DNA from: Pyramidobacter sp. YE332
Lineage (GTDB): Bacteria > Synergistota > Synergistia > Synergistales > Dethiosulfovibrionaceae
Direction: 5' to 3'
Assembly: GCF_033060595.1 (NCBI RefSeq)
Contig: NZ_CP133038.1
Span: forward strand, 1,426,001-1,490,000
Length of the DNA: 64,000 bases
In this document: positions 1 to 9,383 of the stretch, one piece after another
How the letters are laid out: each line of letters begins with the position of its first letter
How positions within the stretch are numbered: the first letter of the stretch is position 1
Position numbers and translations under genes: made by a program
The notes under the pieces: generated by a model
Told to the model about the DNA's origin: nothing
The model's input: the letters and a program-made list of their open reading frames with translations, nothing else
Databases searched by the model: none

Positions 1-619
1 TCAAAGCCTCGACGATCTCGGGGCGCATGGAAAGATTGTCCAGTTCGAACGTGTCGATCTGGGGTTCGTGAGACACGATGTCTTTGCCGTCGTCGTCTTT
101 CACGACCAGGCTGTAGGCGGCGCGGACTTTATCGCCATGCTGAGCGGGCCGATCGACGGGCCGATAGGTGGCCAATCTCTTTTTCATGTTTTCGAGCGCT
201 TCGTCGACCATGCTTTCGCTGACGGCGAACACCGGCAGATCAACGGTGATATCCGAGAGCTCGGGAAGAGTCACCTCGGGCTCGACCTCGTACTTCACGG
301 TAAAAGTGACGTCCTCGCCCTCCTTGATGTCGAGATCGTCGACGACAGGTGAAGCGATCGGCTCAAGATCGTACTCGGCGCAGACTTCGTCAAGAACTTT
401 GGGAAGCATGTCTTCGAGCGCCTGACTCATGATCGAGTCTTTGCCAAGGCGCATTTCCAGCACCGCTTTGGGAGCCTTCCCTTTACGGAAGCCGGGGATG
501 TTGACCCGTTTGGCGATCTCGGCATAGGTCTTCTTCAGCTGAGCCGCATAACCGGCCTGATCCACGGTTACCTTGATGGTTACGATATTTTTTTCTTGTG
601 ACAGCAGTTCCGATTTCAC
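1..619 (-). CDS. tig: Trigger factor, N-terminal part (cut by window edge)
   Basis: This is the ribosome-bound chaperone and peptidyl-prolyl isomerase that receives nascent chains at the exit tunnel. About 206 codons of the amino end are present and the gene runs off the left edge. The ribosome-binding domain is visible, including a GFRKGKAP stretch near residue 40, which is the family's L23-docking signature, followed by the start of the PPIase domain. The start is a GTG at 617-619 placed after a good Shine-Dalgarno (AAAGGAG). An ATG-initiated frame over 483-737 is out of frame with the homology and was discarded. It is transcribed away from the TetR gene, so the 243 bp between them hold two divergent promoters. 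Confidence 0.93.
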   Translation of the reverse strand, partial: MKSELLSQEKNIVTIKVTVDQAGYAAQLKKTYAEIAKRVNIPGFRKGKAPKAVLEMRLGKDSIMSQALEDMLPKVLDEVCAEYDLEPIASPVVDDLDIKEGEDVTFTVKYEVEPEVTLPELSDITVDLPVFAVSESMVDEALENMKKRLATYRPVDRPAQHGDKVRAAYSLVVKDDDGKDIVSHEPQIDTFELDNLSMRPEIVEAL

Positions 620-795
620 AAGAAGCACTCCTTTCAAAACCTGGACTCAATGGTGATAAAAAAACGACTCGGATAAGTATATCACAGGAAAGCCAAAGAA
701 TCTTCATTTTTCGCGCCCAAAGTTTATCGAAACGCAAAAATATCCTTTACGACGAAAAAATTATTTTCCCGTCTCTTTTCCTCGCGCTTCCTATA

Positions 796-842
796 TTGAC
801 ATGGCAGCCGCCATATCGTACCATAATAGTGAATTTAAATTC
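796..842 (+). promoter_or_regulatory. Promoter and candidate TetR operator
   Basis: A consensus -35 TTGACA lies at 796-801. A possible -10 is TACCAT at 819-824 with a 17-bp spacer, or CATAAT a few bases later. A perfect 12-bp palindrome, GAATTTAAATTC, lies at 831-842, just upstream of the TetR Shine-Dalgarno. TetR repressors commonly bind palindromes in their own leader, so this is the likely operator. That is inference from position and symmetry. Confidence 0.45.
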
Positions 843-862
843 AATTTATGAGGTGACCCGCC

Positions 863-1456
863 GTGCCCCAAGTCTTGAAAGAAGAGATCCGCGATCGCAT
901 TTTTCGCGCCGGGATCGGCGTTTTCTACGAAAAGGATTACAGAAGCGCCAAAATGCAGGATATAGCGGACAAAGCGCAGATCCCCGTCGGGCTCATCTAC
1001 AGCTATTTCAAGAGCAAGAAAGAGCTGTTCGAGAAGATCGCGACGTCTATCCCCATAGACGTCGACCGGATCGCGCAGGCGGAAGAAGCCGAGACGGGGC
1101 TTCCGTCTGAAAAATACAAAAAAGCGGCGGAAAGCTATTTTTTGAACATCCTCGAACATCACAAGGTGTTCGTCATCCTCATGGATAAAAGCTGCGGCAC
1201 CCAATTCGCGAACGCCAAAGAAGAATTGATCCGCTCCATAGAAGCGCATATAAAAAGGGCCCTGTCGAAAAACGCGGGCACTCCATATCATGACATGCTG
1301 GTCCATATTTTGGCCAACAATTTCACAGAAAGTTTGCTGGAGGTCGCTAGACACTACAGAAGCAGGGCGTTTGCCCGGGAAATGCTCGCCCTCGTGACAA
1401 AATGCTATTACGAGGGGGTGAACTCACTGCACGTTCCTTCAGCCCTTCAAGATTGA
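863..1456 (+). CDS. TetR/AcrR-family transcriptional regulator
   Basis: A 197-residue one-domain-plus-ligand-pocket repressor. Residues about 10-55 form the TetR helix-turn-helix, with the typical run MQDIADKAQIPVGLIYSYFK and then SKKELF. The rest is the variable helical effector domain. The start is GTG at 863 after GAGGTGA with a 6-nt gap. It stands 100 bp upstream of two ABC transporter genes in the same direction, so it probably controls them. The ligand cannot be told from sequence. Confidence 0.88.
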   Translation: MPQVLKEEIRDRIFRAGIGVFYEKDYRSAKMQDIADKAQIPVGLIYSYFKSKKELFEKIATSIPIDVDRIAQAEEAETGLPSEKYKKAAESYFLNILEHHKVFVILMDKSCGTQFANAKEELIRSIEAHIKRALSKNAGTPYHDMLVHILANNFTESLLEVARHYRSRAFAREMLALVTKCYYEGVNSLHVPSALQD

Positions 1457-1558
1457 CGTCAACTCCGATTTCTGCATCGAAGGCTCCGTTCCGATGCAGA
1501 AAATATTTTCTCGCAAATACCGAATAGAAATTCAAAATTCAAGAAGGAGATCCACGTT

Positions 1559-3289
1559 ATGCCGTCTTCCCAAGAACTTATCCGTCACGTCGCATCGAAA
1601 AACAGGCTCTCGAATATCATGATCTGCCTAAAGGCCGCATTGGATATCATCCCGCAGGTTCTGGTCATACACATGATTGGAATCGCCTATTCCCATAGCC
1701 TCTCTCGAAATCTCATACTGAAAGACTCCGGCTGCATTCTCTTATGCTTCGCTCTGAAAGCGGTCTGCGCCTATGGAGCCGTATGGAAGGCTCACGAGGC
1801 TGCCTACAACTCTCTAACGGAACTTCGCCTTCGAATCATCGCCCATTTGAAAAAGCTTCCGCTGGGATTTTTTCAGGAACGCAGAGCGGGCGAGCTGGCG
1901 AACATCGTACAGCACGACGTGGAACAGGCGGAGGTTTATCTGGCGCACGGACTGCCCGAGATCATGGCCGCCGCGCTTCTGCCCGTCGTCATCTTCGTCG
2001 TTATGCTCGCGCTCGAATGGCGCCTGGCGCTGCTCATGATCGCGGGACTGCCTCTGATGTGGCTTACCCGAAAGATATCCGCCCCGCTGTGGAAGAAGAA
2101 CTTCAAAATCTTCACCGACAGCATGAGGCGGATGCAGGGGAACCTCATGGAATACGTCTCAAATATTTCCGTCGTCAAGGCTTTCGGGAAAGAGGAAAGA
2201 AAAACCGAAGAGACGCTTCGCTCCGCAAAAGATTACGTGTATTGGGTCAAGAGATCCATGGCGGGCGTTTCCGTCCCGATGGGGCTGATCGATCTCTTCA
2301 TGGAATCCGGCGTCGTCCTGGTCATGATATTCGGCTCGTGGCTTCTTTCCATCGACAGATTGTCCGTATCGAGATTCGTGCTGGCCGTCATTTTAGGCGC
2401 GGCGTTCACCTCGTCCATAGCCAAGACGGCGACGTTTCAGCATTACAGGATCGTATTCAATCAGGCGATGTCGTGCGTCGGCTCCATCCTGAACGTCCCC
2501 GCGCCTCAAAGCCGCGCGGCAGATGCCGCGGCGGCAAACGGCGACATCGAAATCCGCCGTTTGAGTTTCGCTTACAAGGGCAAGCGGGACACTCTCAAAG
2601 ACATCGATCTCACATTCAGGAAAGGCAGCCGCAACGCGCTGGTAGGCGCTTCGGGCTGCGGGAAAAGCACGCTCGCCCACCTTCTCATGGGGTTCTGGCG
2701 GCCGGGTACGGGAACAATCAGCATCGCGGGACGGGATATTCAAGAACTCTCCGAAAAACAGCTGAATTCGCTGTTTTCCATCGTCCAGCAGGAAGTTTTT
2801 CTGTTCAACTTGAGCCTGAAAGAAAATATCCTCATCGGCAACCCGAACGCCTCTGATGAAGAGATCGTTTCCGCCGCTCGAAAAGCGCGGCTCCACGACT
2901 TCATCATGTCACTCCCCCGTGGCTACGACACGGCCGTCGGAGAAGCGGGCGTGAAATTTTCAGGCGGGGAAAAACAGCGCCTCTCCATCGCACGGGGCAT
3001 CTTGAAAAACGCGCCGATCATCGTTCTGGACGAGGCGACGGCCGCGGTAGACGCGGAAAACGAGGCCTGCATCCAAGCGGCGATCGCCGACTTGAGCCGG
3101 GAAAAGACGATCATCACGATCGCCCATCATCTGAACGCGATACGGAACGCGGACCAGATCGCCGTCATGGACGACGGCGCTTTGATCGACAGCGGCACGC
3201 ATGCCGAACTCATGGAACGCTGCGCGTTGTACCGCGAAATGGTATGCGCCCAGAACAAGGTCGACAACTGGAATATCAGGGAGGCATAG
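1559..3289 (+). CDS. ABC transporter, fused permease/ATPase (first half of a pair)
   Basis: A 576-residue half-transporter. The N-terminal ~300 residues form a type IV (exporter-fold) six-helix membrane domain. The C-terminal part is a nucleotide-binding domain with Walker A GASGCGKS, signature FSGGEKQRLS, Walker B IIVLDEA and an H-loop in IAHH. The ATG at 1559 follows AAGGAGA. The next gene begins 3 bp after its stop, so the two are translationally coupled and should form a heterodimer. Paired half-transporters of this kind include drug exporters and YbtPQ/IrtAB siderophore importers. A TetR neighbour fits either role, and the substrate is unknown. Confidence 0.88.
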   Translation: MPSSQELIRHVASKNRLSNIMICLKAALDIIPQVLVIHMIGIAYSHSLSRNLILKDSGCILLCFALKAVCAYGAVWKAHEAAYNSLTELRLRIIAHLKKLPLGFFQERRAGELANIVQHDVEQAEVYLAHGLPEIMAAALLPVVIFVVMLALEWRLALLMIAGLPLMWLTRKISAPLWKKNFKIFTDSMRRMQGNLMEYVSNISVVKAFGKEERKTEETLRSAKDYVYWVKRSMAGVSVPMGLIDLFMESGVVLVMIFGSWLLSIDRLSVSRFVLAVILGAAFTSSIAKTATFQHYRIVFNQAMSCVGSILNVPAPQSRAADAAAANGDIEIRRLSFAYKGKRDTLKDIDLTFRKGSRNALVGASGCGKSTLAHLLMGFWRPGTGTISIAGRDIQELSEKQLNSLFSIVQQEVFLFNLSLKENILIGNPNASDEEIVSAARKARLHDFIMSLPRGYDTAVGEAGVKFSGGEKQRLSIARGILKNAPIIVLDEATAAVDAENEACIQAAIADLSREKTIITIAHHLNAIRNADQIAVMDDGALIDSGTHAELMERCALYREMVCAQNKVDNWNIREA

Positions 3290-3291
3290 GC

Positions 3292-5028
3292 ATGGTGCGG
3301 GAAATATGGAACACTCTCACGCCAAGAGGCAGGCGTTCGCTGTTGATAAGCGTCCTCAGTTTCACCGCGTATGCGCTTTCCGGCGCGGCCATGATGCTGC
3401 TGGCGCTGAAAATCATGGGGGATATCTCCAGCCGGACCGTGAATTTACCAAAATATTGGCGGCTGCTGGCCCTCTGTCTTGTGCTGAAATGCGGCAGCAA
3501 CATACTGGCGGACGTACAGAAGCATTTCGCCGGTTTCGATATCGTCTACGAGATCAGATCGAAAATCATCCGCCGCCTGAAAACTTTTTCTCTCGGCTTC
3601 TACACGAACGAAAGGCTCGGCGAGATCAGCACCATCATCCACAAAGATGTCGACAGCATGGAGATGGTCGTCGGGCATATGTGGCCGAGGATGTGCGCCG
3701 ATTTTATCGTGTCGCTGGCGCTGCTCCTTTTCCTGTCCTGTCTGAACGCGAAAATGAGTCTGCTGATGCTGTCGCTCCTCCCGCCCGCGCTTCTGTGGCT
3801 CGCCGCGGGTTTGAAAAAAGCCGGACGACAGGAGGCGGAAACGGGGAACAGCCTTGCGGATATGGTCAGCCTGTTTGTGGAATACGTAAAAGGGATCCCG
3901 CTGCTGAAGGCATTTCCCGAAAGCAGGCAATTTGACGAAAAGCTTGCGTCCGCGGCGCGGTCCTTCGGGGAGCACAGCAAGCAGACGGCACAAAACAAAG
4001 CGGTCGTTTTGTCCCTGTACGGTTTTCTCATCGACGCCGCTTTCTGGGTCATGACCACGGCAGGAATGTTCCTCGTCATGGACAAGACCTTGCCGATGAG
4101 TCATTATCTGACGTTCGTCATTCTCAGCCGAGAGTTTTACAAGCCCTTTACGGCGATAGAAAGTCACTGGATGAATTATCTCAAGGTAACGGACAGCTTC
4201 AAAAGAATAAAAAAGATCACAGAAGCTCCGACCGTCGTAGAACCGGCCGTTCCCAGGAAGCCGAAAGATTTCTCCATAACGTTCGACAAGGCCCGCTTCG
4301 CCTACGAAAAAAACGGCTTCATCCTGAAAGACATTTCGTTTCACACGCCGGAGCGCTCGCTGACCGCGCTCGTCGGCGAATCCGGCTCCGGCAAGACCAC
4401 GATCGCCAACCTGCTGCTCCGCTTTTGGGACGTCCAAGGCGGGAGCGTCCGCATCGGGGACACGGACGTTCGGGACATGGATTACGACGAACTCCTCGAT
4501 TCGATAAGCATCGTCATGCAGAACGTGCAGCTGTTCGCGGACACGATCGAGAACAATATACGCCTGGGAAAAGCGGATGCGACGAGCGGCGAGATCGTGG
4601 CCGCGGCAAAAAAAGCACGGATCCATGATTTCATCCGCTCGCTGCCGAAAGGTTATCAAACTCCGATCGGCGAAAACGGCGTCGGACTTTCGGGCGGACA
4701 AAAACAGAGGATCTCTATCGCGCGGGCCTTTTTGAAAGACTCGCCAGTTTTGCTCCTCGACGAGATCACGAGCAGCGTCGATCCCGTCAACGAGGTCCTG
4801 ATTCAGGAAGCCATATCGGAACTTGCAAAAAACAGGACCGTGCTGGTCGTCGCCCACCATCTGCGCACGATACGCTCCGCCGATCAGATACTCGTGTTCA
4901 GGAACGGCGCGATCGTACAGGCGGGAAAGCACGAAACCCTGCTCGCCCAAAAGGACGGCTGCTACCGCCGGTTATGGGAACGAGGCGAACGAAAATCCCC
5001 TCCCGCGGCGGGAGAAACAGCGTCGTGA
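3292..5028 (+). CDS. ABC transporter, fused permease/ATPase (second half of a pair)
   Basis: A 578-residue partner of the preceding half-transporter, with the same architecture. The membrane domain covers residues 1 to about 310, and the ATPase domain has Walker A GESGSGKT, signature LSGGQKQRIS and Walker B VLLLDEI. The Walker B catalytic glutamate is present, as in the first subunit, so neither site looks obviously degenerate. I chose the ATG at 3292 because AGGGAGG (3278-3284) sits 7 nt upstream. An upstream in-frame ATG at 3244 lies inside the previous gene and has no ribosome-binding site. Likely a heterodimeric exporter or metallophore transporter. Confidence 0.88.
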   Translation: MVREIWNTLTPRGRRSLLISVLSFTAYALSGAAMMLLALKIMGDISSRTVNLPKYWRLLALCLVLKCGSNILADVQKHFAGFDIVYEIRSKIIRRLKTFSLGFYTNERLGEISTIIHKDVDSMEMVVGHMWPRMCADFIVSLALLLFLSCLNAKMSLLMLSLLPPALLWLAAGLKKAGRQEAETGNSLADMVSLFVEYVKGIPLLKAFPESRQFDEKLASAARSFGEHSKQTAQNKAVVLSLYGFLIDAAFWVMTTAGMFLVMDKTLPMSHYLTFVILSREFYKPFTAIESHWMNYLKVTDSFKRIKKITEAPTVVEPAVPRKPKDFSITFDKARFAYEKNGFILKDISFHTPERSLTALVGESGSGKTTIANLLLRFWDVQGGSVRIGDTDVRDMDYDELLDSISIVMQNVQLFADTIENNIRLGKADATSGEIVAAAKKARIHDFIRSLPKGYQTPIGENGVGLSGGQKQRISIARAFLKDSPVLLLDEITSSVDPVNEVLIQEAISELAKNRTVLVVAHHLRTIRSADQILVFRNGAIVQAGKHETLLAQKDGCYRRLWERGERKSPPAAGETAS

Positions 5029-5100
5029 CGGACTTTTCACGAAACTTTTCGGTTTTTCCGGCGTACTCCGCCGAAGGCCTCCGCGGCGGCAGATCGCAAA

Positions 5101-5139
5101 AGAGCCCTTTCCCAGGCTTGATGCCTGGGAAAGGGCTCT
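5101..5139 (-). terminator. Rho-independent terminator of rpoD
   Basis: A perfect 17-bp stem (5101-5117 with 5123-5139) with a 5-nt loop. On the minus strand the stem is followed by TTTTGCG, so it ends rpoD transcription. The plus side has no T run, but the hairpin lies between convergent genes and may also stop the ABC operon. Confidence 0.8.
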
Positions 5140-5168
5140 GTCTCATGACAAACTCTTGAAATAAAGAA

Positions 5169-7100
5169 TCATTCGAGAAAATCGCGGAGTTTTTTACTGC
5201 GGCTGGGGTGGCGCAGTTTCCTCAGCGCCTTGGCTTCGATCTGGCGGATGCGCTCGCGGGTGACGCCGAAACGGCGTCCCACTTCTTCGAGCGTATAGGA
5301 ACGTCCGTCCTCCAGCCCGAAGCGGTAACGCAGCACTTCGCGCTCGCGGTCGGAGAGCGCGTCGAGCATCTCTTCGATCTGTTCGTGAAGCAGGTTGCCG
5401 GCGGCGGCATCCTCGGGGCTGGGCATGTTGCGGTCTTCGATAAAATCGCCGAGCTGACTGTCCTCTTCTTCGCCGATGGGAGTTTCCAGCGAGACGGGGA
5501 GCTGAGCGATGCGGCGGATCTCTTCGACGCGCCCGCTCTCGATCTCCATTTCGTGCGCGATCTCCTCGTCGCTGGGTTCGCGCCCAAGTTTCTGCACGAG
5601 CTGGCGGGAAATGCGCACCATCTTGTTGATGGTCTCCACCATGTGCACGGGGATGCGGATTGTGCGCGCCTGGTCGGCGATGGCGCGGGTGATCGCCTGG
5701 CGGATCCACCACGTGGCGTAGGTGCTGAACTTGAAACCCTTGCGGTAATCGAACTTCTCCACGGCGCGGATCAGACCGAGATTGCCTTCCTGGATCAAAT
5801 CGAGGAACAGCATGCCGCGGCCGATGTATTTTTTGGCGATGCTGACGACCAGACGAAGATTGGCGTCGATGATCTGCTGTTTCGCCTCCGCGTCGCCGGC
5901 TTCGACCCTGATCGCCAGCTCGCGTTCCTTCTCTCCGCTCAAGAGGGGGACCTTGCCGATCTCGCGCAGATACATGCGCACGGGGTCGGACAGAGGCACG
6001 TCTTCCATGCGTCCGAGCTCTTCCCCGTAACCGGGGGCTTCGTCGCCGCCGGACGAGGCAAAATCGGACGCACTGTCGTCGTCGCCCGAAACGTCGGGAC
6101 TTTCTCCTTCATCGGAAATCTTTGCCCTGCTTTTCGAAGGCCGCTTCGACTTGGCTGAATTACTATCTTTTGACGTGACTTGAGTGGAATCATCCAGTAC
6201 CTGAATGCCAAGTTCCGTCAAATTAATGAAAACATTGTCCAGGATCTCGGAACTCCAATAATCTGCGGGAATATATTTCTCGATATCCTTGTGAGTCACG
6301 TAGCCATTCCTGCGCCCCTGCACGATGAGCCCGCGGATATGGCTCATCATGGAACGCAGATAGTCCGGATCGCTTTCCGAGATTTCGCCGGGAGAAGATT
6401 CCTCCGAATCGTCTCCTCCCCGTTCTCCCTCAAGGGGCAGATTTTCGTCGAGCTCATCGTCGGTTCCCACCTCGGCGAGATCCTCCGCGTCGGGGCCGCT
6501 GAAATTGTCGAGGTCTTCGTCTGCGGGAACCTCGTCAAACGGATCGTCGGGTTCTTTGGGAAGCGCGTCCAGCGTGGCGGTCAACTTGATACGCTCCGGG
6601 GCGCTCTTTCTTTTGATACCCTTTTTCTTCGCGTCGTCTTTCGTGAGAGGTTGCTCCTCCGGCTTCTCTGCGGCGGGAGTTTTCGGATCGCTTCCCTTCG
6701 CCGTCACCTTTTTCTTTTTCTTGACGGCTTTTTCAGACGTCTCGACGGTCTTTTTCGGGGTTTTCTTCGTTGCGCCCTTCCCTTCAGACGAAACGCCCGC
6801 CTGGATGTCAACCTCTTTCTTTACGGTTTTCTTCTTTGCAGGAACCGGCGCGTTTGCCGCGGGAGCCTTCTTTTTCTCATGAACCTTGGATTCTTCGCTG
6901 TTCACGTGTTTTTCAACCGCCTTATTTCCCGATTCAAAGCCGGATGCGTTTTTTTTCTTGTCGGAAGATGACGCCTTTTTCGCCTTCGGACTCTTCGGAG
7001 CGGAAGGAGATTGTCTGGTTAACTGGACCTGCTCCGGTACGCTCCCGGCGGAATCTCTCACTTTGGGTTCAAGAGTCTTGTTCTTTTTGTGAACAGCCAT
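5169..7100 (-). CDS. rpoD: RNA polymerase primary sigma factor RpoD (sigma-70)
   Basis: A 643-residue housekeeping sigma factor. The C-terminal ~310 residues hold region 1.2 ([14 protein letters not shown]), region 2 (core binding and -10 recognition, ending ATWWIRQAI), region 3, and region 4 with the helix-turn-helix [20 protein letters not shown]. The N-terminal ~180 residues are a low-complexity lysine/alanine/proline-rich extension followed by an acidic stretch. The ATG at 7100 follows a strong AAGGAGGAT, while an upstream in-frame start at 7172 has no such site. Usually rpoD follows dnaG, but here the upstream gene is an unrecognised protein. A strong terminator follows. Confidence 0.95.
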   Translation of the reverse strand: MAVHKKNKTLEPKVRDSAGSVPEQVQLTRQSPSAPKSPKAKKASSSDKKKNASGFESGNKAVEKHVNSEESKVHEKKKAPAANAPVPAKKKTVKKEVDIQAGVSSEGKGATKKTPKKTVETSEKAVKKKKKVTAKGSDPKTPAAEKPEEQPLTKDDAKKKGIKRKSAPERIKLTATLDALPKEPDDPFDEVPADEDLDNFSGPDAEDLAEVGTDDELDENLPLEGERGGDDSEESSPGEISESDPDYLRSMMSHIRGLIVQGRRNGYVTHKDIEKYIPADYWSSEILDNVFINLTELGIQVLDDSTQVTSKDSNSAKSKRPSKSRAKISDEGESPDVSGDDDSASDFASSGGDEAPGYGEELGRMEDVPLSDPVRMYLREIGKVPLLSGEKERELAIRVEAGDAEAKQQIIDANLRLVVSIAKKYIGRGMLFLDLIQEGNLGLIRAVEKFDYRKGFKFSTYATWWIRQAITRAIADQARTIRIPVHMVETINKMVRISRQLVQKLGREPSDEEIAHEMEIESGRVEEIRRIAQLPVSLETPIGEEEDSQLGDFIEDRNMPSPEDAAAGNLLHEQIEEMLDALSDREREVLRYRFGLEDGRSYTLEEVGRRFGVTRERIRQIEAKALRKLRHPSRSKKLRDFLE

Positions 7101-7193
7101 CGAACATCCTCCTTCACTTCTTCGTCCACGACGAAAAGGCCGATAGATCTTCTCACGAACAACCAGCTTCAAATTCCCACGGGTTTCACAATA

Positions 7194-7874
7194 TCACGTT
7201 TCCTCGCTGCCGTCACCGATGGTCAGCTCATAAAAAGCCGGCAACGGGATAGACGGGGACGGTCCGATCACTGAACGGGTCTCGTCGAGCTGAAAGTTCT
7301 CCAGCTTATTCACGACGAGCATGTCCTTTGGAATGTCAGTCTCATACGGTAAAGGGGCGCGCAGAAAACCGAAGCGTTCCGCATAAAAAGGGACCAGAGC
7401 GCTGCTTTTCTTCCATTTCTGCATGTCCGCACGCATTTCCGCGAGTCCTTCCAGCTCGTTAAAAACCGGAAGCGCCGCCATATAGGCGATGACTTTATAA
7501 CGTATGAGAGCAATCTGCCCATTCCAAAAAGTGCATTCCGTCACGCCGGCTTTCAGATCCCGGCGCTGAGCAAGAAAATGCCCCGCAAAGCGCTCCATCT
7601 CACGGCTATAGCCGAATACAAGGGTAAACGGAGACATATCCGAAGCCATCCTTCTTTCGAGGACGGCTTCATCCCAGATCATGCTGCCGGCGATGCCGCA
7701 TTCGCTGCCGCAGAGATACAACAGCTCGCTCTCCAAAGAGAGCGCCTGAAAAGACAGATCACGCAGCAGTTCGCTATGGAGCCCCGCCATGGAGATGGCG
7801 CCGTGCTCGCGCCGGGAAAAACTCCAGCATCCCACTTCTACGTCAAGTTCGCTGTTCCAATAAGGCAGGCACAC
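7194..7874 (-). CDS. Hypothetical protein upstream of rpoD
   Basis: I do not recognise this 226-residue protein. It has no signal peptide and no membrane span. It is rich in aromatic residues and includes GYSREMERFAGHFL and FWNGQIALIRYKVIAYMAALP. The start is set at GTG 7874 because AAGGAG lies 8 nt upstream and a promoter-like pair (TTGAGG, 17 bp, TAATAT on the minus strand) overlaps the longer reading frame that begins at 7931. It is co-oriented with rpoD with a 93-bp gap and may be co-transcribed with it. Its function is unknown. Confidence 0.6.
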   Translation of the reverse strand: MCLPYWNSELDVEVGCWSFSRREHGAISMAGLHSELLRDLSFQALSLESELLYLCGSECGIAGSMIWDEAVLERRMASDMSPFTLVFGYSREMERFAGHFLAQRRDLKAGVTECTFWNGQIALIRYKVIAYMAALPVFNELEGLAEMRADMQKWKKSSALVPFYAERFGFLRAPLPYETDIPKDMLVVNKLENFQLDETRSVIGPSPSIPLPAFYELTIGDGSEET

Positions 7875-7902
7875 GGCACAGTCTCCTTCTCGAAAAATCC
7901 GT

Positions 7903-7931
7903 ATATTATTATCCCATAAAGAACGCCTCAA
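7903..7931 (-). promoter_or_regulatory. Promoter upstream of the rpoD-linked hypothetical gene
   Basis: On the minus strand, TTGAGG (7926-7931) and TAATAT (7903-7908) are separated by 17 bp, close to the sigma-70 consensus. Transcription would start about 20 nt before the proposed GTG start at 7874, which supports that start. Confidence 0.5.
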
Positions 7932-7992
7932 GTGGGAGAAATATTTTTAAGTTCTCTGTTTCGGTCTTTTTCCGGAAGACGTCCGATGATGC

Positions 7993-8138
7993 TACAATAG
8001 CGCCGTGCTTCGTATTGTTTCTCGGAAAGAAGACCGCCGCTCTTTTTCCCGCGCCGGGGAGGTGCCGAAAAAAGCGAGAGACAGGGTCCGTCAAGGACTC
8101 GTCTCGACGCGACGTGCGTCCTTGGGCCTCGAAGCACG
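7993..8138 (+). ncRNA. Candidate structured RNA of unknown class
   Basis: The 250 bp between two divergent genes hold no convincing reading frame but much structure. A -10-like TACAAT lies at 7993-7998. Ten bases later CGTGCTTCG (8004-8012) is a perfect complement of CGAAGCACG (8130-8138), closing a 135-nt domain. Inside it GTTTCTCG pairs with CGAGAGAC, CTTTTT with AAAAAG, and AAGGAC with GTCCTT around a smaller hairpin. I tested it by eye against SRP RNA (no conserved GGAAGGAAGCAGCC loop) and 6S RNA (branched, not a single rod) and it fits neither. The -35 is weak and no clear terminator follows. Confidence 0.4.
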
Positions 8139-8198
8139 TACGGATTAGACTTTTAATCGATCACGGATCTTAGAAAAATCGTCGAGCGGGGTGAAGTC

Positions 8199-8828
8199 AT
8201 GCTAAGCGATGTTTTTGGCAGTTTGGTCAGCTGGCTGGTGGATACGATCGGCTCGCTGGGATATACGGGAATCGTCGCACTGATGTTCCTGGAATCGTCC
8301 TTTTTCCCTTTCCCCAGCGAAGTCGTTATGCCTCCGGCCGGCTTTTTGGCCCACGGAGGACACATGTCGCTGCTGGGGGTGCTTCTTGCGGGGATTGCGG
8401 GCAGTCTGTTGGGAGCGCTGTTTAATTACTGGCTGTCGCTGCGTTTTGGGCGCCCCTTTTTCATCAAGTACGGCAAACACTTCGGGATCACGTCGGAAGT
8501 TCTTGACAAAGCCGACTCGTTCTTCGAGCGTCACGGCCATATCAGCACGTTCGTCGGCCGTCTGATCCCGGTGATCCGTCAGTATATCTCGCTGCCGGCC
8601 GGGATCGCCCGCATGAACCTGACGCGCTTCTGTTTCTACACGACGCTTGGCGCCGGCATCTGGGTCGTCATCCTGACGCTGCTGGGTTACTGGCTTGGCG
8701 CCAATCAATCGCTGATCCGGCGGCATCTTTCGGAGGTCAGTTTCGCTCTCTGCGCTGTTTGCACAGCTGTCGTAGCAGTGTACGTCTGGCGCCAGAAAAC
8801 AAATCAAAAATCAAAAAAGAGTCGATAG
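8199..8828 (+). CDS. DedA-family membrane protein
   Basis: A 209-residue integral membrane protein of the DedA/SNARE-associated (VTT) family. Members act in the inner membrane, and some flip undecaprenyl phosphate or phospholipids. The family signature is clear: [17 protein letters not shown] near residues 30-46, [15 protein letters not shown], then [21 protein letters not shown] with conserved arginines, and PAGIARM. At least four hydrophobic helices are visible. The C-terminus is lysine-rich and cytoplasmic. The ATG at 8199 follows GGGGTGA. It is transcribed alone and ends at a strong hairpin. Confidence 0.9.
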   Translation: MLSDVFGSLVSWLVDTIGSLGYTGIVALMFLESSFFPFPSEVVMPPAGFLAHGGHMSLLGVLLAGIAGSLLGALFNYWLSLRFGRPFFIKYGKHFGITSEVLDKADSFFERHGHISTFVGRLIPVIRQYISLPAGIARMNLTRFCFYTTLGAGIWVVILTLLGYWLGANQSLIRRHLSEVSFALCAVCTAVVAVYVWRQKTNQKSKKSR

Positions 8829-8890
8829 CGCGTTTTGTTCCACGGCGGATTCTCCTTGGGGAGAACTCGCTTTTTTTGCGTAATAGCATA

Positions 8891-8926
8891 AAGGCCGACA
8901 GATCAGATCTGCCGGCCTTCTTTTTT
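8891..8926 (+). terminator. Terminator between the DedA gene and the cold-shock gene
   Basis: The arms AAGGCCG...CGGCCTT enclose a second paired segment (CAGAT/ATCTG) and are followed by CTTTTTT on the plus strand. It ends the DedA transcript. On the minus strand the tail is TTTATG, so it may work weakly for the convergent cold-shock gene. Confidence 0.85.
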
Positions 8927-8959
8927 AATCTAAAAAGGGTTCAATCACTAACGGTCGTC

Positions 8960-9157
8960 CTACAGACGGACGACGTTAGCAGCCTGAGGGCCCTTTTCAC
9001 CATCGACGACGTCGAACTCGACTTCTTCGTTCTCCTCAAGGGACTTGTAGCCGTCCATCTTGATAGCGCTAAAATGGACAAAAACGTCCTTGCCCTCTTC
9101 GGTGGTGATGAAACCGAAGCCCTTGGTGCTGTTGAACCATTTCACTTTGCCCTTCAA
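8960..9157 (-). CDS. Cold-shock protein, CspA family
   Basis: A 65-residue single cold-shock domain that binds single-stranded nucleic acid and melts RNA structure. It has both RNP motifs (KGFGFI and VFVHFSAI) and the usual family length. The start is an unusual TTG at 9157, giving a protein beginning MKGKVKWFN as in relatives, with GGAGG 8 nt upstream. The ATG overlapping the Shine-Dalgarno is out of frame, and the in-frame TTG at 9172 overlaps it. A strong promoter 75 nt upstream leaves a leader of the sort that often regulates csp mRNAs. Confidence 0.93.
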   Translation of the reverse strand: MKGKVKWFNSTKGFGFITTEEGKDVFVHFSAIKMDGYKSLEENEEVEFDVVDGEKGPQAANVVRL

Positions 9158-9237
9158 AGTACATGCCTCCAAAAAAAACGTGATGAAAAATCCCGACCAG
9201 TTCGGGAGCGCCCGGAAGATTCTCCGAGTACGGGGAA

Positions 9238-9266
9238 AATATACAACGATTCTTCTGAAATGTCAA
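9238..9266 (-). promoter_or_regulatory. Strong sigma-70 promoter of the cold-shock gene
   Basis: On the minus strand a perfect -35 TTGACA (9261-9266) is followed after exactly 17 bp by TATATT (9238-9243). This predicts transcription starting near 9231 and a leader of about 70 nt before the TTG start codon. Confidence 0.75.
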
Positions 9267-9383
9267 ACTTGAAATTAGCGCGCGCACGTTTTTTCAAGGA
9301 TTTTTATACATTGCGTTTCCCTTCCTCGGCAGAGAAAGCGCACGTGCATTTTCAAAAGCAGTCTTTGCACCGCGCGACGAAAG

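Noticed and set aside
3445-4950. A 501-codon minus-strand frame over the second ABC gene
   Set aside because: It is antisense to a clear ABC transporter and is arginine/glutamine-rich, as expected from GC-biased antisense codons.
7993-8138. SRP (4.5S) RNA or 6S RNA
   Set aside because: The SRP tetraloop and GGAAGGAAGCAGCC motif are absent on both strands, and the predicted fold is branched, not the single rod with a central bubble of 6S.
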